Source of the DNA: Durusdinium trenchii
Lineage: Eukaryota; Sar; Dinophyceae; Suessiales; Symbiodiniaceae
Direction of reading: 5' to 3'
Assembly: GCA_963970005.1 (NCBI GenBank)
Contig: CAXAMN010005258.1
Location: 1 to 64,000 of the forward strand
DNA length: 64,000 nucleotides
Every line of letters begins with the position of its first letter. Positions within the stretch are counted from its first letter, which is position 1. Below are positions 42,634 to 54,214 of the stretch, one piece after another. The notes under the pieces were generated by a model. That model did no database searches. It worked only from the letters and a program-made list of their open reading frames with translations, and was not told the origin of the DNA. Position numbers and translations under genes: made by a program.

Positions 42634-43752
42634 AACCTTGTATGTATGGGAGAGTTGTGGACATACATCCCAGACCTAGCTTGATGATGCATCTTGAGAC
42701 TGGGGGGCGTTGTCCCCTCGTCTACCACGTTGGTCGCTGCAGGGGTCTGGGCCTGGAGGCGGGATCCTGAGAACGTGCTCAGCGAAGGCAGAGGAGAAGG
42801 TCCTACAACTCTGGGAAATGGTAATGACACTTGGGAACATGGTGCGGTGTTTGGTGGTTTGTTGGTGGTAGGGTCTATCTTGGGACTCTGCTTGTCCCAA
42901 CTAACTTGAGTCAACCAAAGTGACCTAAGTCCATTTGCTTCAACTGATCTTGGAAATCCCAAAGACGTTGCTCTGCAAAGTGGGCGCCCAAGCGACCCTG
43001 TTGCGCTAACACCCCGGTTCCGTGAAATGTCCAGCGGGGGGCTCCGCTGAGGCCGTGGCGTATTGGCAGGAGGAGTCCTCTCAAGGCGAGACTCATCGGA
43101 GTCTGGGGAAGAGAGATGGGAATGGGCCAAGACCTGGAGCCCGACCAGTCCAGCAAGTAGCCAACGACCTCCCAGGTAGCAGGTAGGTCAAGCAGAAGGA
43201 CCCTGGGGAGTGCGTTCAGACAGTCGCAAGTATGGCCGGTAGGTCAAGCAAGGTATCCTGCTGCCATGACCCACAGCCATATCCATTGTTCATTTGCTAC
43301 CAAGCTCGGATGTCACAACAAACATTGCATCCCTTTGTCCACAGCTTGGGGCACATTCCACTTTCAATTTCAGACCACTCAAGCTCACATGTACTCAAGC
43401 TCACATGTGATCTTATGAGAAGATGGTTACAATTCACATCGATTCACTCGCAGAAACTCACTTCAGGACTTCCACACGCCCTTCTTGCATTGGTGAAGGT
43501 ACCTCCTTTCAACATCTCCCACTTGCCAGGCAGCGATTCTCGAGCGCTGAGTGCGCGGAAGCCAAGATGCAAAGAGTAACACCAGCCCCATCCCAAGTGA
43601 CCATCTCAGGAGTCAGAACTGACTTTGCAAAGACTTGCAACAAAAAAAGGACGCTCCTCCAGGATCACCTGATTCGCCTGCGAACTTGATCCGCACGAAA
43701 AGCCCAAGATCTCGAAGAAAGCCGCTGCCCTCCGTCGCTGTGACAACTCGAG
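42634..43752. other. Intron-like stretch
   Basis: Long minus-strand ORF 42525-43130 (201 codons) spans this and the repeat to the left. Its composition is mixed and it reads repeat DNA at one end, so I do not call it. No + strand exon is convincing. Confidence 0.3.
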
Positions 43753-43854
43753 GTGAAGGCGGGCACCCACCTGGTGGCCATCGTCACAGCGGCGGTCTTT
43801 GAGACTGCAGAGAGTTGGCGGGTCATCGGCCAGGCAGATGCCTGGACCCAGGGG
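43753..43854 (+). CDS. Candidate 102-nt exon
   Basis: Exactly 34 codons, phase 0 at both ends, from AG 43751-43752 to a GTCAGA donor. It reads 'VKAGTHLVAIVTAAVFETAE' and 'SWRVIGQADAWTQG' with strong G/C third positions. The frame remains open past the donor to TAG near 43915. The protein is not recognised. Confidence 0.42.
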
Positions 43855-44286
43855 GTCAGAGGGTGGGGAGACCCACATGATGGCCGGCGCTTCGCAGTTT
43901 GTTTCGGGAGAAGATAGGGAAGATGGGGAGAGAAGAAAGGACACAACTAAAGGGTGTACATGAAGACGATGCAAGGCCCGCAATCCACCGCACCACCAGC
44001 ACTAGGCTGTAGCAGCACCTTGTGCAGTGGATGCAGGGATTTCATGCCGATGGAAATCCCTGTTGGAGTCTGTTTGTTGGTGGTGCATGCGTGATGATCT
44101 CCTCCACTCATCCCACCGCACCAGCCGTTCAAGACCTGGGTTCCTTACGTAAGCCTGCTTCAAGAGGATCCTTTTTTTTCCTGGGCGGATCACCGTTATC
44201 AGTACTATATAACATGTACTAACCGTTACCAACCTTACCTTCGAATCCTGGCATCTCCTCCAAAAAGGATAGAAAAGGTGGGAAGA

Positions 44287-44469
44287 ATGGACACCGAACG
44301 TCACCTGAAATGGATTGACATGGAGGGCCCAAAGGGACTTGAGAAGATTCATGCCTGGATGTTTTCTCCAGACATGACCCCCCGTAGGTTTGGGTACCTT
44401 GCCAACAGCAGACTGCTCTATCGCCAGGTCCCTGAGGGCATCCGTGTGATTGCCATGGACGTGCCGCGT
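44287..44469 (+). CDS. Candidate exon, possibly with a translation start
   Basis: The frame begins at ATG 44287 (it is open a little upstream, so the ATG may be internal) and reads 'MDTERHLKWIDMEGPKGLEK', 'AWMFSPDMTPRRFGYLANSR' and 'YRQVPEGIRVIAMDVPR'. Coding character stops at about 44469, where GTGGTC (or GTGTGG two bases earlier) may be a donor. The same frame returns at 44608. It is one of the most protein-like stretches outside the retrotransposon. No family recognised. Confidence 0.45.
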
Positions 44470-44607
44470 GTGGTCGAGGGTGCGGGTGGCCCCCATTTCC
44501 CCCGCGCGGGCGGGCGTCGCGAGCGGGTGTCGCGTTGCTATTCCACGCCACGTGTGCTTGGTAAGGGGCTGTGCGCTGTGTCGCTATTCCTGTTGAGTGG
44601 AGCACAG

Positions 44608-44736
44608 CTCTGTCAGACGTCGGTGCTGGAGATGGAACTGCAAGAACTTGAGGAGAGCAAGATTGAACAACTTCAGCAGACACGTTTGCGGTTTGTAGAG
44701 AAGATGGAAGAACTGAACTCCGTTTGTGACTTGTGA
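44608..44736 (+). CDS. Candidate exon encoding a coiled-coil segment
   Basis: After acceptor 'ggagcacag' the same frame as 44287 continues. It reads 'LCQTSVLEMELQELEESKIE' and 'QLQQTRLRFVEKMEELN', a heptad-like Leu/Glu-rich helix. TGA 44734-44736 closes the frame, so either this is a last exon or an unrecognised donor lies before it. The next candidate begins at 44867. Confidence 0.42.
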   Translation, partial: LCQTSVLEMELQELEESKIEQLQQTRLRFVEKMEELNSVCDL

Positions 44737-44866
44737 AACATGCGGCAAGGACTCGCATCAAAAACCACGGGGAAACCACATCGCATCCTGCCCTACCTCC
44801 CAGCATGCAGGTTCTCCCAGCAGGCAGCTTCTCCCCCCCTTCTCCAGCATGATCCCAGCCCTGCAG

Positions 44867-44990
44867 AGGCTACCTCATGGTGCCGATCATTCCTTCGGGT
44901 GCGGTGGAACTGACGCTTTTCCGCGAAGCGGCGCAGCCTGGCAGCGGGGAGGTGCCAGAGGTGCAGCTACCCGATGAGACGGTGCTCAAG
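44867..44990 (+). CDS. Candidate 124-nt exon
   Basis: Acceptor 'cccagccctgcag' and donor GTGAGG are both good. After one base the frame runs 41 codons and ends in phase 0: 'GYLMVPIIPSGAVELTLFRE' and 'GSGEVPEVQLPDETVLK'. The residues and codons look like real protein. The next candidate at 45211 starts in phase 0. No family recognised. This is the strongest single exon candidate. Confidence 0.5.
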
Positions 44991-45210
44991 GTGAGGGAAG
45001 GGAAACGGAATGTGTAGGGTGGGAATGTGGGGGAGGATGTGTGTAGGGTGGGGTTGGTTAAGGACCTAAGGATTGGGTTAAATTGACATTTGTAGAAAGG
45101 GTGGGGGGCACAACACTGCTGGTGTTGAATCAGGCAACACCGATAGGTTCGTCTCAAAGAGCGAATGGCAACAGCTGGACCTGGGACAGCGGGGTTGACA
45201 CGCTGGACAG

Positions 45211-45286
45211 CTAGGTGCTATCCGAACCAGTTTCAAGCGTTGCGGAGCGCACCTTCGAATTTCTAAGACCATGCGAATTGTCGTGG
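45211..45286 (+). CDS. Candidate 76-nt exon
   Basis: Acceptor 'gctggacag' and donor GTGAGG. Phase 0 start reads 'LGAIRTSFKRCGAHLRISK' and 'TMRIVV', leaving one base. This continues from 44867-44990 and fits the two-base start at 46079. An alternative acceptor at CAG 45228-45230 gives another frame ('SSVAERTFEFLRPCELSW'). Confidence 0.38.
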
Positions 45287-46078
45287 GTGAGGCCGAAAGA
45301 TGCAAGATCCTGCAGGATCAGCGGGACATGTTCCCAAAAGATTCACCAGGTGAAGTGTGCCAGTGTTGATGCCCGCAATGCCCCGATGTTCCCTGTAGAA
45401 GAGTAGAAGATTGGAGGGGATGATGTTCCAGGTTCCTAAAACTCTAAAGGAGGTTTTACTGTAAATAGATTGGAATGGATAGGCTGAGTTAGATGGGGAT
45501 TTGTTTGTGCCTACTCTGAAAATGCTACAACTTACCCCGGAACGGGTGCAGTTGCATCTTCCATCCACGCTGCGATGGCATCAGGCTGCCCTTGATGGCA
45601 TCCATGGCAGGTGCGCGGGTCTTCACACTCGCAAGACAGTGAGACCGCAGAGAACATGAGTTGCAGACTCTAGACCTTTTTCTTGGATAAGGTGATGAAC
45701 GAATCACAAGGATGTGGCCTCGAAATAGCGCCTCTCCCTAGCATTCCTTCCACAAGGATAGGTCAACACAGATGTTCTGGACAGCGACAATTGGCTGGAA
45801 CATGATGGAACTCATTGTTGGGGCTCCCTCAGTTTCAGACATGGGGATATGGATACCCATGGATAGCCATGGGGCCATTATATTTGAGGGCATTGACACG
45901 TGATAGGCTTGAGTGAGGGTTTAACACGAACTCCTCAAGCTTGCTTGCTGGAGTACACATTTGTTATCGTTATCATATTATGTATCCATGTCTGACTTCG
46001 TATTTCAGGAATCCAGTCTTGTTGTATTTTTCACATAAAAAACAAACACGTGTCAATCTCAGGACGTTGTTCCTATAG

Positions 46079-46190
46079 TTCCGTTGACGGAATCCTTCCC
46101 CACAACCACGCTCCGGGCCAAGCGCGCGCAAGCGCGCCAGTCCAAGCCTCCAGGACACTGCCTGCTTGGCGGCGCTTGCAGCGCCGAAAG
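46079..46190 (+). CDS. Candidate 112-nt exon
   Basis: Acceptor 'gttcctatag' and donor GTGGGG. After two bases the frame reads 'PLTESFPTTTLRAKRAQARQ' and 'SKPPGHCLLGGACSAE', leaving two bases. Both phases agree with the neighbours at 45211-45286 and 46494-46608. Basic and Cys-containing, otherwise featureless. Confidence 0.4.
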
Positions 46191-46249
46191 GTGGGGACCG
46201 ATGTCGAAGGATAAATCATTGAATGCTTCTGAGTGATTGGACGAATTTG

Positions 46250-46312
46250 CGATGGCCTCCAACCTATCAGCATTGGCCTCCAACCTAGTAGCGATGGCCT
46301 CCCATTGGAGTC
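46250..46312 (+). repeat. 21-nt MASNLIA-type repeat
   Basis: Three units of 'atggcctccaacctatcagc' type, direct orientation. The minus strand reads RLEANADRLEAIA-type heptads. Confidence 0.75.
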
Positions 46313-46493
46313 TGAACATTGGGCTGGGGAAATAGTGCTTCAAGACAGATATTGATGCATCCAACACATGTTACGTTCACGAGTTGCACCCTTCCAAGAA
46401 AAAATAAAATTCTTTATTGTTCTTCATCACTTGAGATAAGGAGGAAGTTTACGTTTTTCTCGTCCTTTCCGTGGCACGAACGACGTGAGATAG

Positions 46494-46608
46494 GTGGGTC
46501 CCCTTGGTCGGCCCACGTCGGCCCAGGCACCGTCGCCCGCCCCGTCGCGGCACGCGCGAGCGGAAAAAAAGCGGCGACCAGTCGGGGCGCGTGTTCGCGC
46601 CGGGTGGG
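46494..46608 (+). CDS. Candidate 115-nt exon, Arg/Pro-rich
   Basis: Acceptor TAG 46491-46493 and donor GTGAGC. One base plus 38 codons end in phase 0, completing the chain from 46079-46190. It reads 'WVPLVGPRRPRHRRPPRRG' and 'KKSGDQSGRVFAPGG'. Likely a disordered basic region. Confidence 0.4.
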
Positions 46609-47824
46609 GTGAGCAGCGATGTGCTGCCCTGGTGGATTGGTGGTTGAGAAGATCTAGATCACACGGGGATCAAACATCGCATCTACTGTATCTGTATCTA
46701 CTGCATTTCTGTTTTCTTGAGATGATTAAATGGCCATGTGGCATCATGCTTTGGAAGTCGTTTCTTGGACTCCGAAGCTCAGCACCTTTCTCGGATTTCC
46801 TGTGCCAAAAGGTGCAGCGCTGTTACCACATACTTGACGGGTCAGGAGTGCAGCAGCGGGAGGAGACCGAGCGAAATCAGAGCGCTCTGATCACCCGAGT
46901 GGAGTCGGGCTGCCTCAGTCGCTCCGCGTCGCTCGATGCGCGATCGGTGGAGCAGCCATCGATGGTCTGGATGGGTCTGGGGGTTTTGGAGCTTTTTTTT
47001 TTTTTCGGGATCGTCGAAGAGAGCAGGGCCGGCTTCTCAGCCTCTTGCAGTTCCATTGATCACCTCCAAGCTGTACTTTGACCCCATCAACCTTACCTGG
47101 TACGGGGTAATCAGGGCCTTTCGGGGGACAGCATTCCTTTCGAGCGATTGGATGCGACAACTGATTTCGGTCCTCTGTTGGCTGCATGGCATGGCAAGCA
47201 TGTCCAAGGCAGCTGTCAAGCTACAAGCTTCATGCGGAGCAGCAAATGAGGGAGGCCATTTGGGGGTTGATGTGGATGTGGGAGGGGGTTGACACAGAGG
47301 GTGATGAATATCACTCAACTACATAATCTGAACTGAATATCCATGAATCGCACCGTGGCAAGAGTATTTGCCAAGCCCATAGAAACATCAAGCTCCTTTG
47401 ACTCCGTCAGAGCGCTCGAGCTGCTGATCTTTTGTTCGTGAACATCCAAAGTACAGCCGTAGAAAGGACAGTCCCTCCCTTCATGTGCGCCGTGATTTTG
47501 TGACCCACCTGTTTGCTTTTTAAGCCACTCGAGGCGCACGCCGAGACACAGTGGCCTCTTGGATGGTACAGCGGCGTGATGCGGTGTGTCCGGTGAGGGG
47601 TTGTGTTCGACCGCACTCGGTGAACTCGGATGACATGAAAGGGTTCTTATAGGGGATACAGACAGAAAAGTCTTGGGGAGTATACCATAGTATACCCACT
47701 CCAGGATGGAGTTTTGGCAGCTGGTATACACCCCACTGAAGGTCATTAACTACTAGTGGAGTGTGGTTTGGGCTGGGCACGGATGGGGTGGGGCACCCCA
47801 ATCATCGGTCCTTGCTTCTTCCCA
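46609..47824. other. Intron-like stretch with one weak exon
   Basis: A patch at about 46848-46950, after 'gggtcag' and before GTGGAG, reads 'VQQREETERNQSALITRVE' and could be an exon of the same gene. The remainder shows nothing recognisable. Confidence 0.3.
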
Positions 47825-47866
47825 GGCTCCGAAAGGAGCTGGCCAGGCGCCAGCGGCAGGCCTGGC
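47825..47866 (+). CDS. Candidate 42-nt exon with a GC donor
   Basis: Acceptor 'cttcttcccag' with a pyrimidine tract and a GCAAGT donor. The preferred frame, after one base, reads 'LRKELARRQRQAW', a charged helix. Dinoflagellate introns are known to use GC and GA as well as GT donors. Confidence 0.33.
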
Positions 47867-49924
47867 GCAAGTCGCCAAGGTGTTTTGAATGACACAACCA
47901 GAGGATGAAGGGATGAGACCCTTGGATAGGTAGGCGTTTCCTGAGATAATTTTCCAACATGAGCTATAGCAAGTCTTTTGAAGGTTTCTCTACGGATATT
48001 TGGAGGCGACAACTCCTTCTCTCTTCTTTTCACGGCTTTTTAGCGGAATATCCGAATCACACTCTTTGGAAGGTTGGCAGGTTAGAAAGGCTTAGAAAGA
48101 AAGTCATGAAGGCAAGTTTGAGGACTAGGGATTTCAGGTGCATGGAACAACCAACATGGACTGCACCAGCTCCCAAAACGGAACTTCCTTACCAGACACA
48201 AAGGAGTATCATGAAGGATCATGAGGGATCCCATGAGCTCCATGGCTTCGGCTCAGCCCGTCTGGCCAGTCGGCTGAGCCAGAATTGGGCGAGCTGGATC
48301 GGTGGGGGAGGCCAAGGAAAAGAGTGATAGAGTCGGATGAAGATCAGGAGGAGAAGGGACATCATGATTTTGGGAGCAAGATGCCAGATGATTGAGGAAT
48401 TGTCGCGATTCAAAGACTTTGGAAGGAAGGAAAGAAGGGGATACGTTTGCTACTCCTTGATACTTTGATCACCAGTTGTTGCCCATGCCAAGGCCCTTGG
48501 CGTCTCCGACCACTGCCAAGCACACTGGATGCGTCAGACAGTGCTGCGTCGAGATTGGAGACTGTAATTCGATGATTCGAACCAATGTGGCCAGACAAAG
48601 ATGAACTTAGATTGGTTCATGAATTTGTTCGAATTGTTCATGAATTCTGTCCATCTTTGTAATTCATGAACAAAGATGAACAAGTGGCCAGACATGCACA
48701 GAATTTGAAGGGGAACCTCCCCAGATTTGAACTCTGTGCCACGTGGTTTGACTTTCCACGTTCAGGCTTCAGGATCAAGTCTTTTCTTGGGGAAATTGGG
48801 GGCCAATGTCCTGCTAACATGCGGTCACGTGCTAATGCCATCCCAGTTATAGCCAAAAGTGTGTGCAATGATGGGATTTGTGGGTGAGTTGGTCGTCACA
48901 CTTGCTATCTGAGGTTTTGCTAAAAGAGGTTCTCCACCCGAAAATCGAGAGGATGAGACTCTTCCTGACTTTTTGGGCGCCTGTCGACCAATGGACCTCC
49001 CTTCGTAGCCCATAGACCGGACTGAGGCACGGAACACGGAACCGCGGCACGGCCGACGAACGCAGCGGAACGCGCTGTCCAAGGCCGGCGATGCGACCCT
49101 CATCATCCTGGTCTCCCCCCAAGCAGCGGGGCATCCCAGGGAGCAGCGAGCATCCCATTCGACGGGCCGATGGAGGTGTTCAATGATGCCGGATCACACT
49201 TTTGCTGTGCAGGATGTTGCCTGTATGTAACAATGTAGTGATCGTCATACCCAAAAAATACTGGCTGGCATCAGATAATGCAAGGATCACAACATACCCC
49301 CGGAGTCTCACACAGCACTGAGCCCACTGTCCAGGCAGAGTGCCCCACCGAGCCCACCCAGAAAAAGTGCTTGCCTCAGCATGGAGTAGTACTGAGTAGT
49401 GGCGCAAGATGGCGTTGACGAGTTGATTTTTGTGTTTTACGGATGCTTATAGCCACTATAAATGGCCCTTTACTATTGGTTGGTTGATTAATAGAGGGGA
49501 TACCCCCGGTCGTGTAGAACCAAGTCTGGTCAATTGTTCCTAGCACCGACCTATTATTCCAAAGTACGGACGTTGCTTTTAGCTACACCAGTGTACAAGA
49601 CTCCCCGATCCACCACGAACGACCAGATCGGAAGGTCCAGATACGTCAGCAAATTGGTACTTAGCGAGGAAGCGCCCTGGGCCATACTGTGGTCTGAAAG
49701 ATCTTAGGATTGGAACAAATCTGGTTTGGACAAGAAGCACTGGTGGGTCTGAGAATGTTAGAACGATCCATTCCAAGCTAACTGAGTTAGTCTGTCTTTG
49801 CGTTGGAGGCTTCCAATTCTTTTAGTGGACATTGACATTGCCTTTCCATCGTGCCAGAATCCAATCACCCACTTAGACCATCACATCCTGCTAGCAGAGA
49901 TGGATAGATATGGACATGATATGT
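47867..49924. other. Intron-like stretch
   Basis: A GC-rich patch at about 49025-49155 is open in several frames on both strands and cannot be assigned. A direct/inverted 'aattcatgaacaaagatgaa' motif near 48599-48682 forms an imperfect hairpin. No other feature. Confidence 0.3.
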
Positions 49925-50010
49925 AACAAGAAGCTACGTTCGGGGCTCCTGGCCTTACTACGAACGGAGCGATCGGACGCTATGAACGGGGTCCTGGCAT
50001 CGCGACTCGA
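49925..50010 (+). repeat. CTACGAACGG-type dispersed repeat
   Basis: 'gctacgttcggggctcctgg', 'ttactacgaacggagcgatc' and related units. This flavour replaces CTAGTAGC by CTACGAACGG but keeps the 'ggggctcctggc' core, so the two belong to one family. Confidence 0.75.
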
Positions 50011-51455
50011 ACGGAGCCACGCACGACGGGACCGTGGGCGGTTCGGATCGCGGGACAACGAGAGCCAGGTCCTCGGGGCCATGGCGTGGGACCTCGGCGC
50101 TCGTGCTTCAGTGGTTGCGCTGAAAACTGGGGTGATAGCACTGGTGGAAGTGGTGGGACGGGGTCAGGCTTTTAACATCCTGGAGTCACGTCTCGAACGG
50201 CTATTCGTGGTGTCTTTCCAATTGGCTCACCTTTTTAGTGGGTCTTCTTTGAGGTCCTGTAGATAGCACCATTACTGGTGCGGAGCCCGCTCGTTTTTGA
50301 GATACGTACACACTGAGTCTGACTCATCACCTCTTTCACAGATGAGAGGCAGGCTTTTTGAGACATACCCGCAACCAAAATGGACAGCCGTGGCCCAAGA
50401 ACCAAAAATTAAAGCATTGCAAAGACATTTCCAAAGGGTCTACTCAAGTATAGTATAGTTGTTTGTTTCGTGCAACTGGGCTCTCTTTTGCAGGGTTCCA
50501 GCCATCGACCACCGCCCCTCTGAGGTGAGGCCCGATCGTACCTGCCGCCGACGACGTCGATGTCCCGTGCCACTGGCAACGGTTTTTGCTCGTCACTGCT
50601 GGGGTCAAGCGCGCAAGAGAAGCGCGCAAGATGCAGAAAGAAGGACGCAGCAAGCTCAGTGCCCGTAGTCTTCCCCCGTTTTCTCAACTAAAACACTCAC
50701 CTTTTGGATAGCTTTGGATGAGGATGAGGCCTCCTGGCCTAGTGGGGCTGTCTGAGTTTTCGGGGGATACACCGATGAGAAAAGGACATGGACCGAAGTG
50801 AGTCCAAGCAGATGAACATGGGCAGTGAAGAACGAGTCCAACGAGTCCGAGCACATCGACTGATGTGACGGTTGAAAGCATCGTTTCGGACCAACACCTT
50901 TGCTGAGCATGGTTCCCTGGTTGGGCAACTCATCCTTGAAGCAGGTTCAGCATACATCACCAGGACCTGAAGTATCAACCCTCACACAACTCGGAGATTT
51001 CGGGAAAATACCATAAAAATACCAGAGCGCACGTCCTTTATGACAGGAAGCAGCAGCTTCAAGCAGTCGGGATCCCAGCTGCAAAGCTTCTGATCCATTT
51101 CACTCCGCCGTTTTCAGCGGTGGTTTGCAGGTCTTGGTTGAGGCACGCTCACATTCTAATTAATAAGGGCTTGCGTGTGTTTGGACTGGCATACGGAGGG
51201 CGATGAACATCGGTTCACATTGTGGATGGTTCGGCTGGTCGGCTTCTTCTTCCAAAGGCTCGTTAGGTGGTTCTATTTAGTAGATGGCTGGTTTGCACCT
51301 CCCAAATGAAGTTCCACCCTGAGCTGCCTGGCAATGCAGGGCTTGTTGTAACTATCAACGTGTGGTGACACAAACAATTGTGAACCATTTACTCCAACTC
51401 TGGCAGAAAGATCCTCACCAAAAGAGCTGGAACCTTTCAACGGAACCTTTTTCAG
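50011..51455. other. Intron-like stretch with weak GC islands
   Basis: Weak islands at about 50030-50130 ('ESQVLGAMAWDLGARASV') and about 50530-50620 ('VDVPCHWQRFLLVTAG') are protein-like but lack clean splice sites. Nothing else is recognised. Confidence 0.3.
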
Positions 51456-51616
51456 TTGAAGATCGAAGGCCCACCGAGACCAGGCGACCCGTGCCGAGAC
51501 CGTGCCGATGCTTCCTCCCGTCTCTCAGGCCAGAGCCACCGTCCAACGGCACAGACGAAGTGGATGAGATGTGGCGATGCTTGTTCCGTGGCGAAGAGGA
51601 TGCTCTGAAGTTCTTG
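51456..51616 (+). CDS. Candidate 161-nt exon
   Basis: Acceptor 'aacctttttcag' has a good pyrimidine tract and the donor is GTGCGT. After two bases, 53 codons follow and end in phase 0. It reads 'EDRRPTETRRPVPRPCRC', then 'DEVDEMWRCLFRGEEDALKF'. The second half has strong third-position bias. Family not recognised. Confidence 0.45.
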
Positions 51617-52729
51617 GTGCGTAGGAAAAAAAACACATGTCCATGCCAAGGGAGAACTTTTTTCGTTGGAAATTGGAGTGTTCGTCATCAAGCCCTACTG
51701 CAGCGAAGCTTCCGTGGGTCTAGTGAGCTCAATGAGCACTCCGCACATGGGGCGAACTTTGTTGCATGCTTCTCTGCCAGCGGGTCGGTAGCTACAAACT
51801 CGACCGCTCCAAAGTGTCACAGCCTCGATCGCTCCAACGCTGAGGCTTCAACGTTTCCCTCAGTATCCTCACTGGTGCCTGGTGAAGGCGCTAATCGCCC
51901 TTTGATGCGACTGTGGAGGATGTAGGTACCCTAGAAACGCATGAGGATTAGGCTGGTGAACACCTCGAGGGAGATGAACACGAGTGCGCGGATTGCACCG
52001 TCTAGCCATTTGGATGACCCCTAATCAGTGCGGCACACTGGTCCAAAAAACCCGGAACCGGTAGGTCGACCTGGGAGGTCTCCCTGTTTTAAGACACATC
52101 TATGTGGGTACTATAAGTATACTACTATAAGTATATATAGGACACCCTGTTTCTATATGTACTCGTACTATATCGGTGGGCTCGCTGGAGATCGTTGGCG
52201 ATGCGGAGGGACATCGACGACGGCTCCGATTCTCTCCAGTGAACTGGGCACCGGAGAGATGGTCACAGAATCTCATCCAAGGTGAATACGTGCTATATCC
52301 GAGTGGTTTGTAGGTTGAAGCTTCATTTTCCTCAAAGCGGTCAGCTGCTGGTCTGGGTCATCTCCAGGTTCCAAATCGGTTTCTTGGCGTGCGGATGTCA
52401 ACCCGAAATTTCACCTCAGAGCAAGCCAGCTTGCTTAAATCAAGCATGAACACGTCTGAGAGAGGGACATCCTCGTGTAAGAACCTAAAGGTGAGTCGAT
52501 TGGCTGGTGAGATTTGGGCTTCAGCAGTGAGAATCAAACTTAGGAATGAGGGATACAGTAATGAGGATAAGGGTCAAACAAACCTGCAGAAAGCCAGAAC
52601 GCGCTGAATAGTGGTCTAGTAGTCGGAACATTGATACATCTATGCACTACGACGGAGAGAACCCGCAATCCAAATAGCTTACCACTACAAAATCAGTTTT
52701 CATGTCGTTGCCCCCCCCACCTTTTCCAG
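51617..52729. other. Intron-like stretch with one weak exon
   Basis: A patch at about 52190-52281, before a GTGAAT donor, reads 'EIVGDAEGHRRRLRFSPVNW' in one frame and Thr/Ser-rich in another. No other feature is seen. Confidence 0.3.
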
Positions 52730-52771
52730 GAGAGGCGTTGCGTGTACCGCATGGCCAGTGCGGAGAACCCG
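52730..52771 (+). CDS. Candidate 42-nt exon with textbook splice signals
   Basis: A run of C and T ('ccccccccaccttttccag') leads to the acceptor and GTAAGA is the donor. Fourteen codons read 'ERRCVYRMASAENP' in phase 0. The signals are the best in the window, but the exon is too short to be judged on coding content. Confidence 0.42.
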
Positions 52772-54067
52772 GTAAGACGAGGGGGGGGCGCATCGCATGA
52801 ATGCTGCGCAGCGGTTCTCGCCTGGTTTGGAAGCTTTCTATTATGTATTTATAGTGTGTTCTTTTTCCGACAGGATATACCAGTAAGACAGTAGGCGTTA
52901 ATTGACCTATACTGTATACCTATAGTATCCTATAGTAATGCACTAGGCGTCCGAAACCATCCGGGCCGGAGCGCCTTGTTACGCCTTGCTACTTTGGGGA
53001 GCTCAGCTCATTCTAGGCCGCGCTTTTCAATGAGTTGGCCGCTGGCCCTCCGAATGAGTTGTCCAATGCCTCAAACTCACAATCTGTTCAGTTGGATGGT
53101 GCCACAAGTAGAGGGCTTGAGGCCCCCGGATCCATCGGTCGTGGGTGTTCGGTGTGTCCACGGCTTGAGGCCAGACCGGGAAGAAGGTGGTCTGCCGCGT
53201 GTCGCCCGGTGGACTGCAGGCGCCCGGTGGAAGGAAGAGAAGTGGTCTGAGCTCAACTTGCTGATGAGAACCTTATTGCAGAAGCTCATTGGATAATGAC
53301 ATAATAATGAGGGTTCCCAAACACCTCCAAAGCTTTTTTCGAGGCAGATATTTCTCTGGTGTACTGTTGGTGGTCCTTTCTGAGGGTCTTGAAGTGAAAA
53401 AGGGGTCCAAACTGCCTCTTTGGTCTGCTGTTTTGGAATAACCCCGGCCATCCCACGCTGCGCGGGCACCACATACGGGGTTCCACCCAAAGAGTGGGTC
53501 CAGAGGCGAAGCAGTACCTCTCGCCTGGCTGAGCTCGGCTTGATTCGTTGGAGAGGTGCGTGTGGGCGGTGGCTGGATGGCGGCCTTGCCCTTCTTGGAG
53601 CGCTATGGGCCACTGCACATGGGCGCTCGAAGTGGAGAGGATCCACATTTCAACTGCCGGGAATCCCGCGAACGAGTTCGTGGGTTGCCGGATCTGTGTG
53701 CTGGGGCGGCTGGGGTGGTGGATGTCACCTGGATGGTGGGGTGGCACTGATAGGCACCCACTTTGGATGTGTTTATATAGATTATAGATGGTTTAGCCAT
53801 GGAACATGGTCCAAATGATCAAGGTCTCGTTTCTGGATGAATCTGCAACGTTGTTGATCGACATACAGATGGAAAAAGGACCCACACCTCATCTACAGTC
53901 CAAAAAGTTTAAGGACGGACCACCCCTTAGAAGCCTTACTTACTGAACTTCCACCCAAAACTTCCCCTCCAACCTCCAAACTTCCCCTCCTTCCCACTTC
54001 CTACAAACCTGCCGCCTGCCCGCCCCCCTCCTCCACGCCCGGAGGGTCCGAGCCGAGCCGAGCCGAG
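52772..54067. other. Intron-like stretch with weak exon islands
   Basis: A GC-rich + frame at about 53100-53296 reads 'LRPDREEGGLPRVARWTAG' but other frames are open too. Minus-strand ORFs 53077-53646 and 53286-53747 overlap it and each other; I treat them as shadows. Confidence 0.3.
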
Positions 54068-54214
54068 CTCGTCCGGGTCCCGGTCGGGTTGGACGAGGCA
54101 CGTCGGTGGATCTGCCACCCTCCATGGAGCGGCTCTTGGTGCCCACGAAGAGCTGGGCCCAGCGGATTGGCATCCGCAAGATGCCCGGGCACCGAACGCA
54201 CCGGATGGCCTACG
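54068..54214 (+). CDS. Candidate 147-nt exon
   Basis: Acceptor lies in a 'gccgagccgagccgag' run after a C-rich tract; the donor is GTGGTT. Two bases, 48 codons and one base remain. The frame reads 'GRGTSVDLPPSMERLLVPTK', 'SWAQRIGIRKMPGHRTHR'. The other + frames are less protein-like. Minus-strand ORFs here are antisense shadows. Not recognised. Confidence 0.4.

Noticed and set aside
42525..43130. Minus-strand ORF of 201 codons
   Set aside because: Passes through dispersed repeat at one end, and its composition is not uniform. No domain seen.
53077..53747. Two overlapping minus-strand ORFs
   Set aside because: They overlap each other in different frames and lie opposite a GC-rich + strand island. 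At most one could be real and neither has support.
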